This document shows, in pieces, positions 36,490 through 48,240 of a DNA stretch of 64,000 nt. Origin of the DNA: Welwitschia mirabilis (taxonomy: Eukaryota > Gnetophyta > Gnetopsida > Welwitschiales). The position numbers and the translations under genes were made by a program. The stretch is taken from the NCBI GenBank assembly GCA_051453625.1, contig JBOZIK010000001.1, positions 180,438,121-180,502,120 on the forward strand, given 5' to 3'. The notes below the pieces were generated by a model, which worked only from the letters and a program-made list of their open reading frames with translations, was not told the DNA's origin and did not search any database. Within the stretch, counting starts at the first letter, position 1, and each line of letters begins with the position of its first letter.

Positions 36490-37809
36490 TTATTATCATC
36501 CTTTTATTCTTTTTTCTTCGATAACTAGAAGATTTTTCATCCAATTATTGTGATTTTTAGAAACTCTACTTTTTACCCTTGTTTTCTCTTGAAAAAAAAA
36601 TGAAGGAGTTAAAAACTTTGATCTTTATTGTTATCATTCTTTCTTCTCTTTGGATTTCTAATCCATGATAAGCATGAAAAAATATTCTTATTCGTTAAAC
36701 CTAAAGTTTAATTTAATTTGCTTTTTAATTGAGTGATCTACTTATTAGTAATTTATTCAATAACTGTATCATTTCATACTCTAAAAGGGAAATCTTTGCT
36801 AGTACCTCTGAATTTTTTTAAAGCACTAGAGAAAAAAATTAAAATATTAAACCTATTAATATTTTAAATAATATAAATAAAATAAATAGAAGAGAAATGT
36901 TATCAACTACATGCATAGAAGGATACATAAAATCTTAACAAATCCATCCATAAAATGTAAGGTTTAAAATTATTAATTGTTATCCTTATTATCATTTTCT
37001 AGGAGATCTTATTCTCCTCTTCTTCCTCTTTATGCTCTTTCTCTTCATTGTATCTATGTAAAAAAAAATAAAAATTCTTTTACTTTTATAAAAAAGTAGA
37101 TTTTCACTTACTCATGTAAGAGATGAAGTCGTTCTTGTTTTCAACTTCTCTAAGGAAAAAACTATTCTTCCAAAAAATGAATGAAAGATTCCCTTCTCTA
37201 TGAATTTTCTAAACCTCTCAAACATGATGTTAAATGAAGGATATAAGTTTTAAAATTAAAATAGGAACATTAGAATAGTTGATAATGGTGCTATATTATA
37301 GTGGAATAAGATGTATAGGAAGATGATAGATGCATGTACAAGGGAAACACAAAGAACTAGAACATATGTATTGAGGACAAAATCAATGGATAAGTAAGAA
37401 TGGGTATGAATCCTTGGCCATGTACTTTGATTGAGAGTTGAGATATAATGGATATAAATTCATGTAAAGTAAAAGTATGGTTTTCTTAATGAAATAAGCC
37501 ACTACGTGAGGGAAAAAAGGGAAGAAAATAGGTAAGAACAAAAGAAAACTTATATAAGAAGGTACTCTTATGTCCGCTAACTAAAAATAACTTTCATTTA
37601 AAAAAATAGAAATCAAATTTAATGTTATGTTAAATGAAATTGTTATTTTAGTTTTATTCATCTAAGATGAATAAATAAAAAAGGAAATTTATTACAAAAA
37701 ACAATTATAATACTATGAAATCAAAAGCTAATAAACTTTAACTTAAAAAAAATCAGGATTAAAGATACTAAATATTAATGTTTACATGCAAAAATTGATA
37801 TTCCAAGCA
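36490..37809. other. Unassigned A+T-rich sequence
   Basis: No family recognised. The beginning of the Tat/Athila LTR may lie near the right end, but its 5' border could not be placed. Confidence 0.4.
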
Positions 37810-39142
37810 AGTATATTTGATTAATTTTCATAAATAAAGATATTAAATTTATCAGTTTATTGTAAAATGATGTTTTCTACTCTTTTTGTCATGATTCATG
37901 TAATTATAAACTTTTCCATAACATTTTTAGGATTATTATTACCTTCTAGAAGACATTCTCAAATTAAATAAATTATAACACAAAACTTTGATGTTGCTAT
38001 CTAATTCATTAGTGCTACTGGTCTTCTAAGATACAGTTAATTCAATATCTTATTCTTGCATCATTTTAGGAAATTCATCACATTGCACTTGTGGATTGAG
38101 TTGGATGTTAAATCAAAATAAACTTTCAACTTCAATGACACATGGTAGAGGTGGAAAATGACATGTCACAATGACTTGTGGTATAATGAGAATAATTCCA
38201 TAAAAGAGACATGTCATGGCATCTGTTAGCAACTACTTCATCAACCAAAGGACATGTCATCAACTCTCTTATATCACAACATAAATAATCCTCCTTTAAG
38301 GATAAATTCTAAATAAGTGTAACTCTCCTTATGTAACTACCACTAACCACATCCTGAAAAAGCTCTCTGAGCCTTCCCTCATCTATAAAAGGGCCTTAAT
38401 ACTTTAATGTAAAAATCTTTTGGTTGGCAAAAACATGGTGGAAAGACTTGAATCATTAGGACGTCATGTTATTCTAAGGACCTCTATTAGGAATGAATTT
38501 GTTCTAAAGCTAGTCAATGAATCTATTTAACTTTACCTCCTATCATTGATGTAATGCATCTTTCTAATTTTAATACAAGATTAGGTATTCATGCTTTTAT
38601 TATTAATGCACATTATTTTGATACTAATAACCTTTAAATGAGACTAGTTCTTATTTATTAATGTATTTTTTTATTCTTCGATTTTTAGTACATGTTAACA
38701 TAGTATTGTTAATTCTTAAATGAGACTACATCATTAAGATTCTTAGGATTGAGTGAATTCTATAAGGCAACTTTTGGTCATAGTCACTATTATGCTATAA
38801 ATATTTAGTATAAGTGTTCTTACTTTCTATTTTCATGGAGGGCTATGAAGGACCAAGTGATTATTGAATTTACCAACACTTATGTGGTGAATGAGATTAT
38901 GTCACCATGCATGATCCATCATGACTTAAGAATCTTGTTTTATGTTTTAGGAGTATAGGAATCATTGTAGTGAAGGAGAATCATTATATAAATAAAGCTA
39001 AACCTTTGGATTACATTTGTTCCCCTACATTACCAATCAAAGTTTACGTCAAATTTTCAAACTTTGATTTTATATCTTATTTGATTTTTATTGCAACTTA
39101 GGATTTTCTTATCACTTTTGATAAGTTACCACATATATATTC
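37810..39142 (+). mobile_element. Tat/Athila-type LTR, heavily deaminated copy
   Basis: Collinear with 39243-40602 but much poorer in C, G and CpG, with T or A where the other copy has C or G. It keeps a TATA-like box (TATAAAAGG, 38384-38392). It ends at gap 39143. The difference, by eye around a fifth of positions, is too large for a sequencing artefact, so this is another member of the family. Confidence 0.65.
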
Positions 39143-39242
39143 NNNNNNNNNNNNNNNNNNNNNNNNNNNNNNNNNNNNNNNNNNNNNNNNNNNNNNNNNN
39201 NNNNNNNNNNNNNNNNNNNNNNNNNNNNNNNNNNNNNNNNNN

Positions 39243-40665
39243 AGTATATTTGATCAATTTTGCATAGGGAAAGGCATTAAATTCAACGTTTTATCATAGA
39301 ATGATGTCTTTTACCCTTTTTATCATGTTTCATAAAATTATTAACTTTCCCATAACAATTTCAAGTCTATTGCTACCTTTTTGAAAACAATCTACAAACT
39401 GAAAAAATTCTAACAAACGTCTGGCGGCACTACCATCTAGGTCATCGGTGTCGCCAATCCTCTTGAGGCAAAATCAGTCAAATCTCATGTTCTTGCATAT
39501 TTTTGGAAGTTCATCACATTACACTTGCAGGATGAGTCAGATGTTAAATCAGAATAAACTTTCAACTTCGACAACACCTTGCAGAGTTGCAAAACAACAC
39601 GGTGCAGCAACATGTGGCAGCAACAAGGCTAATTACGTAGAGGACATATGACATGGCACCCCTTGGCAGCTACATCATCAATTAAAGGACATGTCACCAC
39701 ATCTCTTACATTAGAAGACAAAGAATCATCAATTAAAACTACATGCAAAAAATAATTGTAACCTCCTCCTAATGTCACTGCCTAAAAAGTGTGACCCCCC
39801 TTATGTAACCACCCACCAAAGATGTCTAAGCCTCCCCTCATCTATATAAAGGCCTTGAGCCCTCACTGTAAAGGATCTTTGGTTGGCAAAAACATGATGG
39901 GAAAACTTGGAGCGTTAGGACGTCATGGCCTTCTAAGCACCTGCCTTCGAGGCGGATTTATTCCAAGGCTAGCTGAGGAGTCTATGCAACTTCACCTCCC
40001 TCCATTGATGTAATGTATCTTTCTAATTTTAATACAAGATTAGATGTCCATTCTTTTATTATTAGTGCACATTGATCTGGTACTAATAATCTTTAGGTGA
40101 CACTAGTTCTTGTCTATCAGAGTAATTGTTCATTCTTTGATTTCTAGTGCACATTAACACGATACTATTAATCCTTAGGTGAGAGAACATCATCAAGATT
40201 CTTAGGATGAGTGAATTCTCTGAAGTTAACTTTTGGTCGTAGTCGTTGTCATGTTATAAATCTTAAGAACAAGTGTTCTTACTTTCTATGTTCATAGAGG
40301 GCTATCGAGGACCAAGTGAGTATTGAATTCATCAACACTCATGTGGTGAATGAGATTATGTCACCACGCCTAAGCCATCACAACTTAAGGATCTGAGTTT
40401 ATGTTTTAGGAATACAAGAATCATTGGAGCGAAGGTGGAGTATTGGACAAATCAAGCTAGACCTTTGGAGCACATCCGTTCTCCTACGTCACCAACCTAA
40501 GTTCACGTTAAATTCTCAAACATTGATTTTATATTTTGCTTGATTTTCATTGCAAGTTGGGATTCCTGTGTCACTTTTGATAAGTTTACCACATATATAT
40601 CCCTATGGAGAGAACGATACTAGGTATCCACCTAGTTTTAAATCTAGTTCATTATACTATTATAA
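39243..40665 (+). mobile_element. 5' LTR of a Tat/Athila-type element
   Basis: Upstream of an Asp-type primer site. It ends with the phrase ccctatggagagaacgatac followed by ggtatccacctag, text typical of the end of Tat/Athila LTRs. Inside are a TATA box at 39843-39852 and the non-coding text that follows it. This copy still has many CpG sites (for example gtctggcggcac near 39419), unlike 37810-39142. Its start is hidden by the gap. Confidence 0.65.
39843..39852 (+). promoter_or_regulatory. TATA box of the LTR promoter
   Basis: TATATAAAGG, conserved in position with TATAAAAGG at 38384 in the other LTR copy. It would direct transcription of the element toward higher coordinates. Confidence 0.6.
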
Positions 40666-40674
40666 ATAGAGTTT

Positions 40675-40692
40675 TAGTGTCAGTACTAGGGA
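40675..40692 (+). promoter_or_regulatory. Primer-binding site, tRNA-Asp type, mutated
   Basis: TAGTGTCAGTACTAGGGA aligns to the Tat/Athila site TGGCGCCGTTGCCGGGGA. By eye there are eight differences, seven of them C to T or G to A. Position after the LTR and before a long leader supports the call. Confidence 0.65.
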
Positions 40693-41470
40693 TATTGGCA
40701 TAGAAGATTTTTTAAGTGTGTGTAATTCTTATTTCTTATAATTTTTAGTTAGTTTTTATTTTTCTAGTGGTTGGTACTGTTCCTTTTCCAATGATAACTG
40801 AACTAGTTCTTTTGTTTTTCTTTTATGTTTTTATTTTGTTTTCTTTCTTTCTAATGTTGGATATTGGTCCTTTTTCAGTGAAATATAAACGAGTTCAATT
40901 TTTCAGTTTTTTTAATTTTTCTAATATAACATAGAATTTCATATCTATATCTGATGTTTTGTGTTGTAAGTCTAATGGCTTTTTTTTAGGTGTAATAGAA
41001 ACCAAGATCACAAAAAAGAAAAACTAAATTTAAGATCTAATGTTTTTGTGTGCTTTCTGCTTGTTTTCCATAAAAAATTTTTTGTAAATTTTATCTTTAT
41101 TATATTTTTATTTTTGCTAATAAAATTGAAAAATTATTTATGATTTTTTTCATAGGTTTAATTTTAATTTTTTATCATTTTCAATTTCTATCAACATTTT
41201 TTATTACCTTGTAAATCTGAAAATTTTACATAATTCTTTTAAATCTACTAACTTTTTCCCAAACTGAAACCTTCATCTTAATTAGCATCAATACCATTCT
41301 TAACCTACATCACTGGTGTCTCTAAGAAAAATAGTCTGAGACTAAAAGAGAACCTTCTGTAACCTTTTTCAAACCTTTCTATTATCTAGGCCCTACCTAA
41401 AACCTACTTGATCTAAGTATGTAACTTATATGCCTTGGATCTATGATGAAATCCCTTCAAAATTATGGAT
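40693..41470 (+). other. Leader of the Tat/Athila element
   Basis: T-rich untranslated region with the phrase accaagatcacaaaaaagaaa near 41010. Matched by 63000-63500 in this window, which confirms it is part of a repeat family. Near 41474 a frame opens with MDPIPKQNEEQ. Confidence 0.55.
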
Positions 41471-43640
41471 CCCATTCCTAAACAAAATGAAGAGCAAAGA
41501 ATTCCATTAGAAAATGAACCTTATGACAACCCCTAAAAAGAATAGATCTCAAATTCATAGAAAAATTAAAACACCCAATCTAATTTTCATTACCCTTACA
41601 ATAGGCCTTAATAAAACTAAAACCTCATAAACAACTTTCAAACTTGTTATATTAGTTAAGAAATCAATAAAATACTTATCTAAAATGAATCACAAAACTA
41701 GTCTAATAATAAACCTCTTAAATAAACCCTTCATAACTCTTTACAATCACAAACTTTAGGAGCATCCTCATCTATAGTCTAACCATTGGTAGTAAATAGG
41801 TTAGAATTCAAGCCATCCACAATCCAATTACTACTCCACTTTAATGGCTTAGAATCTAAAGATTCTTATTTCCACCTTAAAAAATTTAAATGTATCCTAT
41901 CTACCCTCCCACAATATCCTAATACTTTTGACACCATGAGACTCATCTTTTCCCATTCTCCTTAAATAAAAAAGCTAATATTAGCTTTATATCCTAAAAA
42001 CCCTCACGATTAGAACATGTGAAGACTTAAATAAAGCTTTCATTAACAAATTTTTTCCAAACCATAAGACAAATGCCCTAAAATAAGAGATAATAAGTTA
42101 CCAATAAAAATACCATAAAACCTTTTCCAAAGCCTTATAGAGATTTAAAGATTTATTGCAAAAATTCCTGTAGCATGACTTCAAGTTTACAATAGATTAT
42201 TTACTAGTTAGTTAAGATAATGAGTAGAGGTAATTTCTTTAGTTTACCATTGGACGAAGTATGGAATTACCTCAAAATAGTAGTTAAAAGTTGTANNNNN
42301 NNNNNNNNNNNNNNNNNNNNNNNNNNNNNNNNNNNNNNNNNNNNNNNNNNNNNNNNNNNNNNNNNNNNNNNNNNNNNNNNNNNNNNNNNNNNNNNTACTT
42401 ATCTAAAATAAATCACAAAACTAGTCCAATAATAAACCTCCTAAATAAAACCCTCATAACTCTTTACAATCACAAACTTTAGGAGCATCCTCATCTATAG
42501 TCTAATCATTGGTAGTGAATAGGTTAGAATTCAAGCCATCCACAATTCAATTACTACTCCACTTTAATGGCTTAGAATCTAAAGACCCTTATTTCCACCT
42601 TAAAAATTTAAATCTATGCTATCTACCCTTCCACAATATCCTAATACCTTTGACACCATAAGACTCATATTTTCCCATTTTTCTTAAATAAAAAAGCTAA
42701 TCTTAGCTTGATATCCTAAAAACCCTTGTGATTACAACATGGGTAGACTTAAATAAAGCTTTCATTAACAACTTTTTTCCAAACCATAAGACAAATGCCC
42801 TAAAATAAGAGATAATAAGTTACTAATAAAAATATCATAAAACCTTCTCCAAAGCCTTATAGAGTTTAAAGATTTATTGAAAAAATTCCCATAACATGAC
42901 TTCAAGTTTACAATAGATTATCTACCAGTTAGTTAAGATGATGAGTAGAGGTAATTTATTTAGTTTACCATTAGACGAAGTATGGAATTACCTCAAAATA
43001 GTAGTTGAAAGTTGTAAAAACTAGGAAAAACCAATTAAATAACCTAGATTTCAATCATCCATTAAATCTATCAGTGTTTTCCAACTCTCAAAAAACTTTG
43101 ACATCAATAATTGATTATATCAATTATTAAGAAGAATAGAACTTCTATTCACTGCATCCAAAACACTAACCTCCACATCCAAATGTCTTATCAGCTACTT
43201 ATATTTTTATGAAACACCTAAATGTCCATCAATATCCATCTTTTAAAACATCATCAATGAATANNNNNNNNNNNNNNNNNNNNNNNNNNNNNNNNNNNNN
43301 NNNNNNNNNNNNNNNNNNNNNNNNNNNNNNNNNNNNNNNNNNNNNNNNNNNNNNNNNNNNNNNAATTATTAAGAAGAATAGAAGTTCTATCCACTGCATC
43401 CAAACCACTAACCTCCACATCCAAATGTCTTATCAACTACTTATATTTTCATGAAATACCTAAATGTCCTTCAATATCCATCTTTTAAAACACCATCAAT
43501 GAATAAGTAAACAACATAGGATAATTTTGGCAAAATAATAAAAATGATCCTTACTCAAATACCTACAACCTCAGGTGGAGGAATCACTCCAACTTTTCTT
43601 GGAGAAAAATAATATTCATGATCATAATCATCTTAGCCAA
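41471..43640 (+). pseudogene. Gag of a Tat/Athila Ty3/gypsy element, broken
   Basis: The plus strand reads LEFKPSTIQLLLHFNGLESK followed by HLKKFKCILSTL, the opening of Tat/Athila gag. FSLPLDEVWNYLKIVVKSC at 42238-42294 matches the later gag helices. YSNTYNLRWRNHSNFSW near 43548-43600 matches the conserved C-terminal gag phrase, with Pro-Gly changed to Leu-Arg. Bases 41673-42295 recur at 42396-43016 and 43122-43263 at 43364-43505 around 100-N gaps. Stops and shifts throughout. Confidence 0.8.
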
Positions 43641-44040
43641 TCAATAACCCCATTTCCTTCATCATCCATCCATTAAAATTATTCATCCACTCCTTTAAAG
43701 GAATCATTAAAAACATTCATGAAAATCCAGGTCAAACTTAATCATATCATGAACAAAATCTTAAGTAATATGCCTCCTCTTTAAACAGCCTTGAACAAAC
43801 CACTCAAATCCTTACTTAAGTACTTCAACAACTTTAATAGATCTAAACTTAAATTCTATCCTCTATAAACTAATAAAAACCTAGTAAACTCCTAATGAGC
43901 TCACAACCAAATCCTAAAGGAGTTAGATTCACAAAAGAATTAGAGCCCAATTAGATTAAAGAGACTAAAGTCATCCATCTTAGGAGTAAGAAAGAATTGA
44001 ATAAACAAAAAGAGAAAAACGTCATTGAAGAAGAACCAAC

Positions 44041-44725
44041 CTCTAAAATAAACAACAAGAAGAATGAGATTTTAGAAAAATTCTTACCTGATTACTAAGA
44101 ACCTCTACCCTTCCCACAAAAACTTAGAAAGGATAACATTAAAAATAATTAATTAGAAGCTTTATAGGTTTTTAGAGAGTTAAAAATCAACATGCCATTG
44201 TTAAATGCAATTAGACAAATATCCTCATATGTAAAAGTCCTCAAGGATATGTGTACAATTAAGAGAAAAATGCATGTTAATAAAAAGGTCTTCTTATCTC
44301 AACAAATGAGCTCAATCATTCAAGCTCAAATACCTCCCAGATATAAAGATCCCAATTATTCAACCATCGTTATTACAATTGGAGACAATCATTTTAAGTA
44401 ATCCTTATTAAATTTAAAAGTAAGTATTAATCTTTTAATCCTTTTGATTTATAAGGAACTTGGCCTTAATGATCTTAAAAATACTAAAATTTTATTGTAA
44501 CTATAAAATAATTCTTTAAAGTTACCTCTAGGAATTGTTGAGAATGTAATTGTATCAGTTGATAATTACTATTTTTTAATTAATTTCATTTTCTTAGAAA
44601 ATGCATTTAGAAATAATTTAGTTTTAGTCATTTTAAGTAGATAATTTATGGTAACTCCTAATGCTCTTATTAATTTAGACATCGTTTTATGAGAATTTAT
44701 TTTGCAACTTAACTATGGAACTGAA
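44041..44725 (+). pseudogene. Gag C-terminus and aspartic protease of the Tat/Athila element, inactive
   Basis: 44192-44401 reads MPLLNAIRQISSYVKVLKDM, CTIKRKMHVNKKVFLSQQMS and IPPRYKDPNYSTIVITIG, the segment that precedes protease in this lineage. After a stop, SLLNLKVSINLL stands where the family has LLDLGASVNLLP. The catalytic Asp is Asn, and Gly-Ala is Lys-Val, all explainable by G to A and C to T. YKELGLNDLK, LKLPLGIVENVIV and DNYYFLINFI follow in family order. The protease cannot work. Confidence 0.85.
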
Positions 44726-45130
44726 TGTTTTTAATGTTGTGGAACTTCTAGAGAAAAATAATAAGGCATATTTTGTTTATGAAGTTCATGATTTTGATCC
44801 TCATCTTATTGAATTGAATATTTTTTTTTTAACCTAATTTTAATGCTTTTGAGTCCCTTTTAGATGATCTATTAGAAGAGCATAGAGATGCAATAGAATG
44901 GATCACTCCTGACTTCAAAAACTTAGACTCTTTTGATTCCACTCCTCATGTTCTTTCAAAATTTTTACATGTATGTGCAGAGTATGTTTATAAAAATGGC
45001 ATTTATCCTTCTCCCTTCTCAAATAATTNNNNNNNNNNTAATTAAGGTTTTCAAATTCATAGTCATAATATGTTTGAACCTTCCACATTCCATCCCTTTG
45101 AAAAACTCTCTTATAGCACCACTTCCCAAA
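44726..45130 (+). pseudogene. Region after protease of the Tat/Athila element
   Basis: Reads FESLLDDLLEEHRDAIEWIT and FDSTPHVLSKFLHV, compatible with the linker between protease and RT in Tat/Athila elements, then runs past a 10-N gap (45029-45038). No RT domain is found downstream, so the element is truncated or the join is wrong. Confidence 0.5.
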
Positions 45131-46744
45131 GAACAACTAATTCATTAAAACTAAAGTATGTTTTTTCATTAATAGTTATAACCATCGTGATCCATTAAAA
45201 CCATTTCATACATCCATCCCATTTTCTAATTATGTCATCAAGCATACAAACCATCCACAATTACCATCCATTCATGAGTTTTTAAGATTAGATATTCTTG
45301 ATTGATGGCCCATAATAAATAAACCATTAATAATTAATCACCTTGTTATTGCAAACTAGGTATAATTTAAGTTTACTTATAGTATTTCGAAAAAGTTTTC
45401 ACTTTTTTTTAAGTTATCTTATTAACGTTAGTGTCACTTAAAATATCCTAACTGGAAAACGTGATTGAAAAGAGTGGAATCTACTTTCACATTATGATAA
45501 TTATTTTTAAAGAATTTTACAAAGACAAGATTTTATTTAATGAGGCTAATGAGCTAATGAGCTAATGACCTCTTTCATGTGCAAAAAAAATTTATTAAAT
45601 ATTAGAAGGAGTGATTAAAAGAAAATAAAATCTCCCCTCTCTAAAAAGTACATGATATTCTTATTTCAATTAAAATTAGGCTCAGTTAACTGCATTTGGG
45701 CTATGGACGCTCACTGATAATATAAATATAATATTTATTTATGACATGTTCATCTACATCAGGGCTATAAATGCCCATTGGCATTGCAACATTGACTTAT
45801 TCATAAGACAACATGCTTAATTCTATTAAAAGAAGATGTTATAGCACTAGATGCTTCATTTGATCTAAATCCTTGAACCAAGGAACATATGGAATTGTAG
45901 AAAAGGTAAAAATAAAAAGGAAAAGATGGGATTTGAAGATTCTTATGAGATTTTTTTTTTAACTTGAGTACTTAAAGATTAACTTAACTAATCTTTGGAG
46001 TTTTATGGGTTTACTCAGAATATACCTAGATTGTTTTTGCATTGTGGTCCATTTAAATTTAGAACAAACTTTGAAAAATATTCAATAAATTGATCATTAA
46101 CTTAGTTCTTCTATCTTTTTAATTCATGGTTAATGCATGTTCCATTAAAGTTCATGTNNNNNNNNNNNNNNNNNNNNNNNNNNNNNNNNNNNNNNNNNNN
46201 NNNNNNNNNNNNNNNNNNNNNNNNNNNNNNNNNNNNNNNNNNNNNNNNNNNNNNNNNNNNNNNNNNNNNNNNNNNNNNNNNNNNNNNNNNNNNNNNNNNN
46301 NNNNNNNNNNNNNNNNNNNNNNNNNNNNNNNNNNNNNNNNNNNNNNNNNNNNNNNNNNNNNNNNNNNNNNNNNNNNNNNNNNNNNNNNNNNNNNNNNNNN
46401 NNNNNNNNNNNNNNNNNNNNNNNNNNNNNNNNNNNNNNNNNNNNTAAATCTTGCATCCTACATTTACACTCTCTCATTTCTCATCTCTTCTTTGCATTAT
46501 GAAATTAGGATATCCCATATGTATCTCATATTTCAGTTTTTCTTTATGATCCTCCATACAAATTACTTTAAATATCTAATTTTTACTTCATTTTCTAATT
46601 AGTCTCTCATAATTCTATCTACATCTCTATCATCGCTTTTTATTTTTCTAGTTTCATTTTTTCTTTTTTTTGTTGGTTTTGCACAAAGATAAGTGGAAGG
46701 CAAGATTCCTTCATTAAAGAGGGTATTTTTGGCTTCTTTTTGGA
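45131..46744. other. Unassigned sequence
   Basis: Includes a 287-N gap (46158-46444) without flanking duplication. The expected RT, RNase H and integrase of the Tat/Athila element are absent. The stretch at 45170-45310 has a few short open pieces but no motif. Confidence 0.4.
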
Positions 46745-46990
46745 TATGTTTTCTCCTTACTACCTTACCAAAATTAAACTAGAGGTTGGAATTACCTATT
46801 AAAGAAATCCAATGCATTTTATTATCTAAAGCAAGTTCTTAAATTCTACAAAAATACAACATTTGATGACAAAGACCCTTGGGTAGTTTATTCATGTATT
46901 CAACGCACTTCTTTTACCATTTCATTAGTTGATTTTGAAGTAGTATTAGGGGTGGAACATTCTAATCATCTTTACTTTTCTTAGTAAAAA
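46745..46990 (+). pseudogene. Fragment resembling the putative plant transposon protein domain
   Basis: Reads LKFYKNTTFDDKDPWVVYSC and FTISLVDFEVVLGVEHSNHL. The pattern FY-N ... V-s-V-g ... F-is---f--vLGV is that of the N-terminal half of this plant retroelement domain. Flanked right by a 192-N gap. It may belong to a separate element from the gypsy fragment at 47.9 kb. Confidence 0.4.
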
Positions 46991-47211
46991 CTTTAAAATA
47001 TTGTTGTTATGACTTAGATNNNNNNNNNNNNNNNNNNNNNNNNNNNNNNNNNNNNNNNNNNNNNNNNNNNNNNNNNNNNNNNNNNNNNNNNNNNNNNNNN
47101 NNNNNNNNNNNNNNNNNNNNNNNNNNNNNNNNNNNNNNNNNNNNNNNNNNNNNNNNNNNNNNNNNNNNNNNNNNNNNNNNNNNNNNNNNNNNNNNNNNNN
47201 NNNNNNNNNNN

Positions 47212-47834
47212 AACCTATTATTAATGATGTAAACTATAAGATAAACCTTCTTTTACCTTATCTTATATTAGATATCATTCACAACACCTTGTACTAGATT
47301 TTATATTGTTAAGGTTAGGAGAGAGCACACACAGAATCTATTATGCCGCATAGAATTACCCAAGTTCAAAATTGTTGTAATACTAATTAGATTTCAAGGC
47401 AGTAACAAGAGTAATAATAAGAACATTAAGAATAATATTAGCAATGAAAGGAAGAAATTTATCATGGTCCATTTCGTATTCATGGCATTTCTTCATATGT
47501 AATTCCTTATGTATCTCCAACAACTTGTTAAAAGGGAAAGAAATCTGTTGGAGAATCCTTCCATCCTTCTCCAACTTCTTATTCTCCTCCACCTCCTCAA
47601 TTCCCTTCTTTCTCATCTAGTGAAATATTCTTAGAATAAGTACCACAAAAACATAAGACTTGGATTGGTAAGCTATGGGTAAAGATGAAGAAAATCTCAT
47701 GCAAGTAGAAAGAGATAAATAAAAAGTTGAAGAGTTTAATATCTTGTAGAAGATCTTTTAGATAAAATTTACAGTTTAGTGTGTTTTGGTATAGTATTTT
47801 CAAATGTTTTCAAGTGTATTATAATATTTTGCAT
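47212..47834. other. Unassigned sequence
   Basis: A minus-strand open stretch (47383-47616) is rich in Lys and Glu but matches nothing I know. The 100-N gap at 47835-47934 is the only one of that size without duplicated flanks. Confidence 0.35.
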
Positions 47835-47934
47835 NNNNNNNNNNNNNNNNNNNNNNNNNNNNNNNNNNNNNNNNNNNNNNNNNNNNNNNNNNNNNNNNNN
47901 NNNNNNNNNNNNNNNNNNNNNNNNNNNNNNNNNN

Positions 47935-48240
47935 AGAAGTAGTGTTCATGTAAGGAGGAAGAGTTATTGCTTATGCATCAAGACAACTAAAGAATCATGA
48001 AAGGAATTATCTGGTGCATGATTTAAAACTAGCTACTGTAATTCATGCACTCATGATTTAAAGGCATTATCTATATGAAGAAAAAGTTAACATTTGGATA
48101 TATCATAAAAGTATCAAATACATTCACACTCAATCCAACTTGAATCTTAAGCAAAGGAGATGGGTGAAATTCTTGCAAGATTATGACTTGATCATAAACT
48201 AAAAGAAAAGTATATGTAGTGGTTAGTGTCTTAAGTAGGA
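47935..48240 (+). pseudogene. RNase H of a second chromovirus, broken
   Basis: Reads [20 protein letters not shown], then [26 protein letters not shown] and NLNLKQRRWVKFLQDYDLII: strong gypsy RNase H motifs with few stops. The Asp before HKS (DHKS in the family) is Tyr. Gag and RT are not seen to the left, so only the 3' half of the element is present. Confidence 0.85.

Noticed and set aside
47383-47616. Minus-strand 77-residue frame rich in Lys and Glu
   Set aside because: No family, no supporting context, and it lies between gaps; kept only as unassigned sequence.
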